Below, piece by piece: positions 1 through 7,409 of a stretch of DNA of 35,797 nucleotides. This stretch comes from Microcaldota archaeon (GTDB lineage Archaea; Micrarchaeota; Micrarchaeia; Micrarchaeales; Micrarchaeaceae). The position numbers and the translations under genes are program-made. Position 1 is the stretch's first letter. Every line of letters begins with the position of its first letter. The DNA lies in NCBI GenBank assembly GCA_021801355.1, contig JAJYYB010000003.1, positions 1 to 35,797 of the forward strand. Reading direction: 5' to 3'. The notes below the pieces were generated by a model. That model searched no databases, had not been told where the DNA came from, and saw nothing but the letters and a program-made list of their open reading frames with translations.

Positions 1-2
1 TG

Positions 3-1478
3 GTGTGTGAACTGAACAACCAGACTATAACATGCAGCTTAACATTGCAGAACGAGATATCGGGCTGCAGCGTGCCTTCACCCACAACTACCACGGTTAC
101 CACAACTGTGTACGGAGGGCCTACCACTGATGTTCATGTCAATTCTACAGGCCAGTCAGGCATACCAGTAACGTTAGACCACAGTGAGTACTTCACTAAT
201 ACTACTGCTGCGCTCCCATACCCACCGAACTCAGTGATATCAATTAATTACACTAAGAGCGTATATGGATACTTCGGAGGTTCTAGGGCCAATTTCACAA
301 ACTCAAGCGGCTCCACATGCACGCTCAACGGAAACGGCACAGTAACTATAACACCAGGCTGCACGATAGAGCTGAACTACGCGCAGCAGTACGAATTCGA
401 GATACTTGAACAGCTAGGATCTGGGATAGCCCAGAACACAACGCAATACGGAGCAGTTTCACTTGCCGGAGGCAAGAATGTTGAATGGTTCAGCCCACAC
501 ACTAATGTGACTTTCTCAGTAGGAGCTAACCCAGGATATGAATTCACAGGCTTCGTAGTAGGGTATGGCGGCGGTTACGCAGGAGCCGACGTGCAGGATC
601 CTTATCGGTACTCTAACAGCGGATCATTCTCAGAGAGCGACTGTTATCCAGGATGCTCTTTCCAGCAGTCATATTCGCCATCGCAGGCACTGTATGCGCC
701 CGGTGCAGCAACAACAGGAGGATGCGGCGGCTGCGGAGGAGACCAGGCCCAGTACAGCGTTTCTTACGTTCCTGCCCATGTGAATATGACCGGAGCGATA
801 GTTGAGGTGGCGCAGTTCAGCAGCACGAATAATTACGTTAGAGCTGGATCTGCTCAAGTTCAGGTATCCTACGATTACCAGAACTGCACTTACAACGGCA
901 CAGTCAATAACAATAATGGCGGCAGCTCTTATAATGACCAGGATTACTATTACCTTTACTGCAATACCATAGCCAGCGGAACCGAATCGGTGCCGATAAC
1001 TCTGGCTGCACCGGTGGCGAACTGGTCCAGTGGATTCGGTAACGTAAGGATATATTATTTCGGCAGCCCTGAAAGTTATTATTATTACGATGACTGGTGC
1101 AACGGTTGCAGTTCTTGGGGCATATCAAACGGCTATAGCGCCACTAATATATCAGTATCGAACGCCTATCCTTTGGACCTCAACTCGACAGAGAGCTCAG
1201 CTTATGCCTCTGTAAACACACAGGTGAATAATTATCTTGTAAACAATGCACCTACGGGACCTGCGCCATCATACCCTGTGCATGCGAGCCATGGAACCTG
1301 GTACTCATATTCGTTCACTTATCTAGGTGTAACAACAACCCATTACTTCTCGCTGCCAGGCAGCCAGGAGTACAGCTCCTGGATTCAGAACGGGTACAAC
1401 GGTCAAAGCAGCGGCTCTTCGACCACGCAGGCTAGCCAGATAGACGATGGAGGTTACATTTACGGTCTCGGGTCGTAG
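3..1478 (+). CDS. Secreted/surface protein, 5'-truncated by the window edge
   Basis: The reading frame is open from the left edge, so the true start lies outside the window; the GTG at position 3 is probably internal. The 491 visible residues are rich in Asn, Ser, Thr, Tyr and Gly, with many N-x-S/T glycosylation sequons and few charged residues, as expected for an exported archaeal protein. Residues about 25-40 form a Thr/Val linker. Residues about 155-190 resemble a beta-sandwich segment (VTFSVGANPGYEF). A Gly/Cys cluster (GGCGGCGG) lies near residue 245, and further Cys pairs suggest disulfides. There is no C-terminal membrane helix, so anchoring must come from the missing N-terminus or from partners. 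It ends 11 bp before the next surface gene on the same strand and probably shares its transcript. I do not recognise a named family. Confidence 0.75.
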   Translation: MCELNNQTITCSLTLQNEISGCSVPSPTTTTVTTTVYGGPTTDVHVNSTGQSGIPVTLDHSEYFTNTTAALPYPPNSVISINYTKSVYGYFGGSRANFTNSSGSTCTLNGNGTVTITPGCTIELNYAQQYEFEILEQLGSGIAQNTTQYGAVSLAGGKNVEWFSPHTNVTFSVGANPGYEFTGFVVGYGGGYAGADVQDPYRYSNSGSFSESDCYPGCSFQQSYSPSQALYAPGAATTGGCGGCGGDQAQYSVSYVPAHVNMTGAIVEVAQFSSTNNYVRAGSAQVQVSYDYQNCTYNGTVNNNNGGSSYNDQDYYYLYCNTIASGTESVPITLAAPVANWSSGFGNVRIYYFGSPESYYYYDDWCNGCSSWGISNGYSATNISVSNAYPLDLNSTESSAYASVNTQVNNYLVNNAPTGPAPSYPVHASHGTWYSYSFTYLGVTTTHYFSLPGSQEYSSWIQNGYNGQSSGSSTTQASQIDDGGYIYGLGS

Positions 1479-1489
1479 GTGCGTATCTT

Positions 1490-2365
1490 ATGCCGCTACC
1501 TAAGCTAAGGCTCTGCATCATGCTCGGTATTTTTGTTGCGTTGCAGTCATTAGCGTATGCGAGCAGTCCAGGCCAGTACTCTTTGAATATATCTACAAAT
1601 TCTACGCATTATGTGGGCCTGCATCCCGTAGTATTATCCGGTATCATTTTGCCAAGCCCAGAATCTGCAAACACCGTAGTAAACTTTTCGGTTATCTCCC
1701 CGCAGGATACCAGCGTATACACCTCTTACGCCGCGGTATCTGCCAATGGGATTTTTAGGGCGACTATCGTACCTGGGATATCGTCCGATTGGAGGAACGG
1801 GACTTACATTATTGATGCGAGCTATTCTGGGGCCACGGCAAATGTGACTTTTGATTGGGTGAAAAGTCCACTGCAGCAAACTTCTAATGCCACAGCGAAC
1901 TACAGCTTTATGGTCTTTGGAACAGGAGCGCCGACTTATACAGGCACCGAGACAGTCAAGTTGAGCGGAGCCTTATCCGGGCCGCCGGAGATAAACGGCA
2001 GCGTTGTTTCAATATCTGTTATTTCGCCAGATTACAGCTTGGTTGACTTTTTCAGCGCTGTGATAAAGCCTACAGGAGCGTTTAATTTAAGCTTTACGGC
2101 TGGAAACAACGTACAGTGGACAAATGGCACTTATAAAGTTATAGCACACTACGAAAACGCCGTAGCGAATGCTACATTTGGTTGGAAACAGGCCATATCG
2201 CAGCAGACTAAGCAGGGCAGCAACGGTACACAGGTCAAGATACCTGTTATAGGAGGTACAGAACCCTCGATTATAGGCTATGCGATAATTATCGTCCTTA
2301 TGATATTGGTGATCGCAGCTGCAATATTCATTAGGAGGAGGCGCATGAACCGCCTAATAAGATAA
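1490..2365 (+). CDS. Membrane-anchored surface protein with two Ig-like repeats
   Basis: Function unknown; the architecture is clear. Residues 1-26 are a signal peptide (basic start, hydrophobic core, A-Y-A-S-S end). Two homologous beta-sandwich repeats follow at about 30-123 and 138-232. Each has a V-x-L-S-G strand, a V-I-S-P motif, then W-x-N-G-T-Y and an ending like A-N-x-T-F-x-W, which is a pattern common in archaeal surface proteins. Residues 261-281 form one transmembrane helix, followed by a short Arg-rich cytoplasmic tail (RRRRMNR) that fixes an N-out orientation. Many N-x-S/T sites suggest glycosylation. It starts 11 bp after the preceding secreted-protein gene, so the two are probably co-expressed, and this protein could serve as a membrane anchor for its tail-less neighbour (inference). 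It is convergent with the trmI operon. Confidence 0.85.
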   Translation: MPLPKLRLCIMLGIFVALQSLAYASSPGQYSLNISTNSTHYVGLHPVVLSGIILPSPESANTVVNFSVISPQDTSVYTSYAAVSANGIFRATIVPGISSDWRNGTYIIDASYSGATANVTFDWVKSPLQQTSNATANYSFMVFGTGAPTYTGTETVKLSGALSGPPEINGSVVSISVISPDYSLVDFFSAVIKPTGAFNLSFTAGNNVQWTNGTYKVIAHYENAVANATFGWKQAISQQTKQGSNGTQVKIPVIGGTEPSIIGYAIIIVLMILVIAAAIFIRRRRMNRLIR

Positions 2366-2396
2366 CTCCGGTGCTTTCGCCACTCTGCATGCTAGA

Positions 2397-2984
2397 TCAA
2401 TGCTGCAAGGCTTCAGGAAGCTGTTCCTTCTGCCCAAAAACTAGGTAAGCCGTATGCCATACGCCTTTTGTTGAGGGGCGCATCCCTTCTTCCCTGACCA
2501 GCATGTCCCTGACTATGACCTCTATCGTAAATATGTTAGAGAATTTCAGCTTTACCATGCTTGAGACGAACTTCTTTACCTGCTCTACGTGAGGGAGGTA
2601 GCCGACGGCTATTCCCCCTGGCTTCAATGCTTTGTAGGCGGGCCTTAGTGCCTTCTCCGAATTTGGCATGTCCAAAGTCACAAGATCAACGTCCTTCTCT
2701 GCGATGCCCTTAGTTATGTCAGCGTTCTTCAGCACGAGGTTGCCAAGGCCCTCTATTTCCTTGTTTCGCTGCGCTATCTTGATGAAATCCTCTCTCAATT
2801 CGTAGCTCGTCACTTGCTTGGAGGCCCTTGCCAAAGAAACGGCCAGCCAGCCGCTTCCGGTGCCGGCGTCTACGCATATGCTGTTCTTGCCTATCCCAGA
2901 ATAGGCCATTATTATTCCTATGTCCTTTGGCAGTATGACCTGCGGCCCTCTCTTGAGCCTCCTATAAGAGTATGGGACAAGCAT
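2397..2984 (-). CDS. trmI: tRNA (adenine-N1)-methyltransferase, TrmI-like, short form
   Basis: A class I SAM-dependent methyltransferase of the TrmI family, which makes m1A58 (and m1A57 in archaea) in the tRNA T loop. Visible motifs are the SAM-binding V-D-A-G-T-G-S-G (about residues 38-45), an acidic end of strand 2 (Y-E-L-R-E), N-A-D-I and the catalytic-face L-D-M-P (about 105-108), then L-K-P-G-G-I as strand 5. At 195 residues it is shorter than the roughly 250 usual for the family and lacks most of the N-terminal beta domain; what remains (P-Y-S-Y-R-R-L-K-R-G-P-Q-V-I-L-P-K-D) matches the end of that domain. The ATG directly abuts the topA stop (TGAATG), so translation is likely coupled to topA. 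The family call is firm; the exact target position is inferred. Confidence 0.85.
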   Translation of the reverse strand: MLVPYSYRRLKRGPQVILPKDIGIIMAYSGIGKNSICVDAGTGSGWLAVSLARASKQVTSYELREDFIKIAQRNKEIEGLGNLVLKNADITKGIAEKDVDLVTLDMPNSEKALRPAYKALKPGGIAVGYLPHVEQVKKFVSSMVKLKFSNIFTIEVIVRDMLVREEGMRPSTKGVWHTAYLVFGQKEQLPEALQH

Positions 2985-5255
2985 TCAAATCACAGTCGAT
3001 GCATCTTCGTCCTTGGCCTTCTTGTGCTTCTTTGGCTTGAGCTTAGCCGCGCCTCTCTTCTGCTTCTTTGGTTCCGCCTTTGTTTTGGCCTTCTTTTTCT
3101 GCCCGTGCTTGGGCTCGAATGCATTCTCCTTCGCCTTCTGCGCGGCAGCCTTTACTTCAGACTTAGTAGCTTCCGCCGCATTTGGCTTGGCCGCCTCTTT
3201 CTCCTCAGCTGCTGCGGTTCTCTTTGCGCCCCAGTCCTTCTTCGTTATGCAGTTGGGATCCAGGTCCATCTCGAACACGCCTTTCGATTTCCTTATGACC
3301 TTTATTACAGGGGTGTGGCAGTGCTCGCACACCTTTCCGGTTGCGACTATCTTGGCGTATTGCGGCAGCGAGTAGGTCTGCGTGCACTTTGGATAGTTGG
3401 AGCACGCAACGAACTGCTTACCCATCCTCGAGTGCCTTACAATGAGGTTGCCGCCGTCCCTTATGCATTTGCCGAGGACGTTCTCGCTCTTCTGCATCCC
3501 TATGGTCATGGACTGTGATATCTTGTCCTTGTTCTTGTCGAACTGCTCTATCGCCTGGACGAGCAGCTGCTTGCCCTCGTCTATTACCTCATGCTCGCTC
3601 TTCTCGCCCTTGACGATCTTCTCCATGTCCTCTTCAAGCTGCCTTGTCGTCGCCTCGTCGACTATCATGCCTGCGTTGTCCTTCAGCGCCTGATATACGC
3701 TCATACCGAAGCTGGTGACCGTTATGTTGCCACCCTCTATGTAGCCGCGCTTGAACAAGGTGTCCACTATTGCGGCGCGCGTGGCCTTAGTGCCAAGATT
3801 TAGCTTCTCAAGCTCGGCTATCATGCTCGCCTTGGTGTATCTCCTCGGCGGCTGGGTCCGCAGCTCAGGCATCTTAACATCGCTCGCTTCAACCCCGTCG
3901 CCCTTCTTGAGAGGCGGGAGCTCGTTCTGCTTTATTGTCGAGTAGGTGTAGAACTCGAGCCATCCCGGCTTCAGGACCTTTGCGCCGTTCGCGGCGTACT
4001 TCTCATCGCCGAACGAGGCGAGTATCTTCGTGTTCTGGACTGTGGCCCATTCTGCGAAGCAGGAGAGGAACCTCTTTGTTATGAGATCGTAAAGCTTTTC
4101 CTCCTCCGCGGTAAGTCCCCTCGGCAGCTCGCCGGTAGGGAATATAGCCGGGTGTGCGTCATCTGTCTTCAGGCCCTCATGCGGCTTGAATCTCTTTGAA
4201 GAAATGAGCGAATTTGAAAGCGACTCGTACTTAGGGTTTTTCGAAAGCTGCTCCAATATCTTGGGCAAGCCTAGCGTGTAAGGCAGCTTCTGGGATGTCG
4301 TCCTTGGATATGATATGTAGGATCTCTCATAAAGGGACTGCGCAAGGGCGAGCGTCCTTGAGGGGTCTATATGGAATACCCTGCTCGCCTCCAACTGGAG
4401 CGCGGTAAGGTCAAACGGCGGATATGGAGGTACATTGCGCATCGCGCCGTCCGCGCTTTCTATCAAGCCTTCCTTCTCCTTTGCCTTCGTGGCATCGAAA
4501 GCCGATTGCGCGACCTCCTTCTCGAATATGTCACCCCTTACGTTGGTGAACTCAGTGCCGGATATCACTGCTATTATGCGCCAGAATGGTTTGGGTACGA
4601 AAATCGCGATCTCGCGCTCTTTCTTCGCCAGCAGAGCCAGAGTTGGGCCCTGCACCCTGCCTATGCTCAATGGGACCTTGAAGCCTGCGCTCGATACGGC
4701 GTGCATGAGAGCCCTGCTCAAGTTTATCCCCCATATCCAGTCAAGCATGTGCCTTGCCTCTCCTGCCTGGAAGTTGTTCATGTCAAGCGGCATCAGGTTA
4801 GCGTACGCGTTGATAAGGTCCGGCCTTGTCGTAGTCGAGAACTTCATCCTCTTTGCATTGACTTCAAGTGAGCCGTTATTCAGGAATTTTATTATGTTGG
4901 TGCCTATCACTGTGCCCTCGAGGTCGAAGTCGCATGCGTTTATGAAAGCCTGGCACTTCGGTGCGAGATCCTTCAGCACGTCGAGGTAGTTCTTGGTGTA
5001 GCCCGCGAACTTGCTCACCTCGTGTGATGGGGCCCAATCGACGTCGAGCACAGGATAGCCCCTTGAATTGCCTACCTGCCGTATGGTGAAAAGGTGGCCC
5101 ACCGCAGCTGCTATGTATATCGTGCCTTCTTTCGCGTTTATTTCATAGTAGCTGACCCTGCGGGCATCTGATATCTTCTTTGGGGAGCCTTCGCTGAGCG
5201 CTATGGCCAGCCTCAGGGCGACGCTCGGTTTTTCTGCAACTATAAGTGTGTTCAT
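2985..5255 (-). CDS. topA: DNA topoisomerase I, type IA (archaeal TopA)
   Basis: Relaxes negative supercoils by single-strand passage through a 5'-phosphotyrosine intermediate. The N-terminal TOPRIM domain shows E8 (I-V-A-E-K-P-S) and the D-F-D-L-E-G acidic triad at D109/D111/E113. The catalytic tyrosine is Y316 in Y-I-S-Y-P-R-T. The T-K-A-S-M-I-A-E-L signature and the G-T-K-A-T-R segment (about 474-494) belong to the core. C-terminal zinc-ribbon segments hold C597, C618, C624 and C643, C646, C669; each shows only three obvious Cys, so one ligand per ribbon is replaced or missing. The last 80 or so residues are a Lys/Ala-rich tail that probably binds nucleic acid. It lies between a small membrane-protein gene (17 bp upstream) and trmI (0 bp downstream) in one apparent operon. 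Confidence 0.95.
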   Translation of the reverse strand: MNTLIVAEKPSVALRLAIALSEGSPKKISDARRVSYYEINAKEGTIYIAAAVGHLFTIRQVGNSRGYPVLDVDWAPSHEVSKFAGYTKNYLDVLKDLAPKCQAFINACDFDLEGTVIGTNIIKFLNNGSLEVNAKRMKFSTTTRPDLINAYANLMPLDMNNFQAGEARHMLDWIWGINLSRALMHAVSSAGFKVPLSIGRVQGPTLALLAKKEREIAIFVPKPFWRIIAVISGTEFTNVRGDIFEKEVAQSAFDATKAKEKEGLIESADGAMRNVPPYPPFDLTALQLEASRVFHIDPSRTLALAQSLYERSYISYPRTTSQKLPYTLGLPKILEQLSKNPKYESLSNSLISSKRFKPHEGLKTDDAHPAIFPTGELPRGLTAEEEKLYDLITKRFLSCFAEWATVQNTKILASFGDEKYAANGAKVLKPGWLEFYTYSTIKQNELPPLKKGDGVEASDVKMPELRTQPPRRYTKASMIAELEKLNLGTKATRAAIVDTLFKRGYIEGGNITVTSFGMSVYQALKDNAGMIVDEATTRQLEEDMEKIVKGEKSEHEVIDEGKQLLVQAIEQFDKNKDKISQSMTIGMQKSENVLGKCIRDGGNLIVRHSRMGKQFVACSNYPKCTQTYSLPQYAKIVATGKVCEHCHTPVIKVIRKSKGVFEMDLDPNCITKKDWGAKRTAAAEEKEAAKPNAAEATKSEVKAAAQKAKENAFEPKHGQKKKAKTKAEPKKQKRGAAKLKPKKHKKAKDEDASTVI

Positions 5256-5272
5256 CCAATCATACGAAAAGA

Positions 5273-5515
5273 CTATTGCGCCTTGGGCTTAGGGTTCCTG
5301 CCACCATTCCTTTGCGGCCGCCTCGCTGGAGCGCCCTTCTGCGTCTCTACTGCCACAGCTTCCTCTTCCTTGGAGAGCATTCTAAGGTTCATGTAGCCTA
5401 TTATTATAGTGAGAGCCACAGCGGCGTAAAACGCCAGACTCCCTTGATAATATATATAAATGATTATAGCTAATACTGCAAGTATTACTGTTGAAGCAGA
5501 CAATATCAGCTCCAT
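5273..5515 (-). CDS. Small two-TM membrane protein with basic tail
   Basis: Unrecognised. From the ATG at 5515 the product has 80 residues: two hydrophobic helices (about 2-20 and 25-42), then a cytoplasmic tail rich in Glu, Lys, Arg and Pro (Q-K-G-A-P-A-R-R-P-Q-R-N-G-G). An upstream ATG at 5569 would give 98 residues but overlap the divergent gene by 20 bp. A TATA-like TTATAAAT on this strand at about 5570-5577 lies too close to the 5569 ATG but is well placed to serve 5515, so I chose the shorter form. It sits 17 bp upstream of topA and may be the first gene of that operon. It could be a conserved lineage-specific protein; function unknown. Confidence 0.55.
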   Translation of the reverse strand: MELILSASTVILAVLAIIIYIYYQGSLAFYAAVALTIIIGYMNLRMLSKEEEAVAVETQKGAPARRPQRNGGRNPKPKAQ

Positions 5516-5549
5516 TTGACGGCTTTCCAGCAGATCACCGCGTGATATC

Positions 5550-5909
5550 TTGAATATATACTTGGTCATATTTATAACACTTGTTGCGGCTCTTATCGCC
5601 TCAGTTTCACAGTTGCTGTACAAGAACGGGATAAGAAGGGAGCTCGTCAGCGTGCACGACTTCCTTGCGCTGGCTACAAACAGGGCGGTTTTGCTCGGAG
5701 GACTTGGATACGTCTTGAGCCTCGTGGTTTACCTTTACGCGCTCCAGGCCGCGCCCCTGTCTGTCGTATATCCTATTTTCGCCAGCTCGTTCATCTTCGT
5801 CTCCCTCATCTCGGCTTTGGTGCTCAAGGAGAGGATAGGCAAGCTGCGCATTGCAGGCGTCGCGCTGGTCTTCATCGGAATAAGCATAATAGCGGTCTCG
5901 GCGATATAG
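5550..5909 (+). CDS. EamA/SMR-type half transporter, subunit 1
   Basis: A 119-residue protein with four predicted TM helices (about 1-20, 35-55, 60-85 and 95-118). It ends with the drug/metabolite-transporter hallmark P-L-S-V-V-Y-P-I-F-A-S-S-F, then L-K-E-R-I and a Gly-rich last helix. The size equals one half of a ten-TM EamA carrier and matches SMR/ArnE-ArnF-like proteins, which work as dimers to move small amphipathic solutes or polyprenyl-phosphate sugars across membranes. The membrane-embedded Glu of EmrE is absent from helix 1, which argues against classic cation-drug export. The TTG start is the only one that keeps helix 1; a weak GTGAT precedes it closely. The stop overlaps the next gene's GTG, so a heterodimer is likely. 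Confidence 0.75.
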   Translation: MNIYLVIFITLVAALIASVSQLLYKNGIRRELVSVHDFLALATNRAVLLGGLGYVLSLVVYLYALQAAPLSVVYPIFASSFIFVSLISALVLKERIGKLRIAGVALVFIGISIIAVSAI

Positions 5910-6256
5910 TGACCAACACCAAAAGGCGCAACCTTGGGGTCATGGGCATTGCAACAGTATTCGGCGCGCTGGGCCAGTTGCTTTTCAAGCTAGCATTCGA
6001 GTCAGGCGCATACAACGTTATAGGCTATTTCGGCTTATACTTCTGCCTCGGTCTCGTAGTGTATATGCTATCGACACTATTCTACTTTTACGTGCTTAGC
6101 AGGGTGCACCTTAGCTGGGCATACGCGATAAGCGGCCTGACTTATGCGCTCGCAGTCATACTTGCAGCAGAAGTGCTGGATGAGAGCGTATCGCCCACAA
6201 GATGGGCAGGCGTACTGGTCGTGACTGTAGGGGTCATACTTGTAGGGATGAGTTGA
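5909..6256 (+). CDS. EamA/SMR-type half transporter, subunit 2
   Basis: The 115-residue partner of the preceding gene, starting with GTG inside that gene's stop (TAGTG), a strong sign of translational coupling. Four TM helices are visible: G-V-M-G-I-A-T-V-F-G-A-L-G-Q-L-L-F, the Y-F-G-L-Y-F-C segment, V-H-L-S-W-A-Y-A-I-S-G-L-T-Y (the conserved helix-3 motif), and P-T-R-W-A-G-V-L-V-V-T-V-G-V with the preceding E-V-L-D-E-S-V, which resembles the E-R-V-T-P-x-Q-W of ArnE-like flippases. Together the pair would build an eight-TM heterodimer. With so many N-glycosylation sequons in neighbouring surface proteins, a polyprenyl-phosphate-sugar flippase role is attractive but is inference; small-molecule export is the alternative. 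It is convergent with thrC, 1 bp apart. Confidence 0.78.
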   Translation: MTNTKRRNLGVMGIATVFGALGQLLFKLAFESGAYNVIGYFGLYFCLGLVVYMLSTLFYFYVLSRVHLSWAYAISGLTYALAVILAAEVLDESVSPTRWAGVLVVTVGVILVGMS

Positions 6257-6257
6257 T

Positions 6258-7331
6258 TCAAACGTTGGCGCCGCTTATTATCGCGACGGCCCTGTCCTTC
6301 TTGCTCAATCTCATTTTTTCCAGTGCCGCAAGACTGGCCACGCCGCCCAACTCCGCGACCATGCCGAATTCCTCGTAGAATTTGTGCTGCATCCTTTCCA
6401 TTTCAGCATCGGTAACGGATATTGCAGAGCCCCCAGTCTTATTTATCGCGTCAAGCGTCTGTAGCCCGAATTTCGGTAGGCCTACCGCTATAGCATCCGC
6501 TTTGGTCTTCGGTTTCATGTACTTTATAGCGTTGCTGCCGCTGCGGAACGCTTCGACCACTGAATCGCTGCCCGAGGCCTGCACGGCGATCAGGCGTGGC
6601 ATCCTGGTTATCGTGCCCGAAGCAACCATTTCGACAAGGCCCTTAAACATGCCGCTTATGAGAGTCGCGTTCCCGACCGGTATTATTATGTGAGTTACAT
6701 CAGGAAGCTGCCCCATCACTTCGTATGATATCGTTTTCTGGCCCTCCTCTCTGTAGCAGTAATCCCCTGTCAGGAAAGCATCGTGCTTCTCGGCGTACGA
6801 CTTCGCGAGATCCTCGGCCTTTGTGAAGTCTCCGTTTATTATGTGGACTGAGGCGCTGCCGACAGATTTTATCTTGGCGACCTTATTCTGATTTGCGCCC
6901 TCGCCCATGAATATCTTGGCCTTTATCCCGGCGATCTTAGAGTAGTATGCGAGTGAGTAAGCCATATTCCCGGTTGAGGCGCAGACTATTTCGCTATAAC
7001 CGTATTCAAGCGCTTTGGCAATCTCAATGACTGAGCCACGGTCCTTGAACGATCTTGTTGGGTTCTCTGGCTCTATCTTCATATAAACATTGTCATTGGA
7101 CTCGCCCCTTACGAGCCTTGTACCGCCGACTATGTAGTGTTTGTAATCGCCATTCGGCAGAACGCTTTCGAAGTCCCAGAATGACTTGCTGGCCCGGATA
7201 TCGACCTTCTTCGGGCTGGCCTTGTATTCCACCTCAAGTATGCCGTGGCACTTTTTGCATATCTGGCTGCCGAATACGCTGTCATAGCGGCTCTTGCATA
7301 TCGTGCATATCAGGCCGTATTCCACAAACAC
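6258..7331 (-). CDS. thrC: Threonine synthase (PLP-dependent), archaeal type
   Basis: Converts O-phosphohomoserine to threonine with pyridoxal phosphate. An N-terminal zinc ribbon (C9, C12, C25, C28) precedes the fold-type II PLP domain, as in archaeal ThrC. The Schiff-base lysine is K96 in N-P-T-R-S-F-K-D-R-G. The cofactor phosphate/substrate loop S-T-G-N-M-A (about 121-126) and the glycine loop P-V-G-N-A-T-L (about 219-225) are present. At 357 residues it is normal length. The GTG at 7331 is the annotated start; a second GTG two codons later (7325) is also possible, because the TATA box at 7345-7352 is closer than usual to 7331. No other threonine-pathway gene is in the window, so related fold-type II activities (for example cysteate synthase) cannot be fully excluded. 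Confidence 0.88.
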   Translation of the reverse strand: MFVEYGLICTICKSRYDSVFGSQICKKCHGILEVEYKASPKKVDIRASKSFWDFESVLPNGDYKHYIVGGTRLVRGESNDNVYMKIEPENPTRSFKDRGSVIEIAKALEYGYSEIVCASTGNMAYSLAYYSKIAGIKAKIFMGEGANQNKVAKIKSVGSASVHIINGDFTKAEDLAKSYAEKHDAFLTGDYCYREEGQKTISYEVMGQLPDVTHIIIPVGNATLISGMFKGLVEMVASGTITRMPRLIAVQASGSDSVVEAFRSGSNAIKYMKPKTKADAIAVGLPKFGLQTLDAINKTGGSAISVTDAEMERMQHKFYEEFGMVAELGGVASLAALEKMRLSKKDRAVAIISGANV

Positions 7332-7409
7332 ACCGCAATCCTTAGTTTATAAATGCGCAATCAGCTTAATAGAGTTTGCTCATGTTTATTTATAGCGGGC
7401 GATGGTGCG
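7332..7409. promoter_or_regulatory. Divergent promoter between thrC and sua5
   Basis: Two TATA boxes lie back to back. On the minus strand, TTTATAAA at 7345-7352 serves thrC. On the plus strand, a TTTATTTATA element at 7385-7394 is centred about 22 nt before the sua5 ATG at 7410. That spacing implies a leaderless or nearly leaderless sua5 mRNA and decides its start. Confidence 0.65.

Noticed and set aside
3013-4989. Long plus-strand ORFs opposite topA
   Set aside because: topA is clearly coding on the minus strand with all catalytic motifs; the opposite ORFs are composition shadows.
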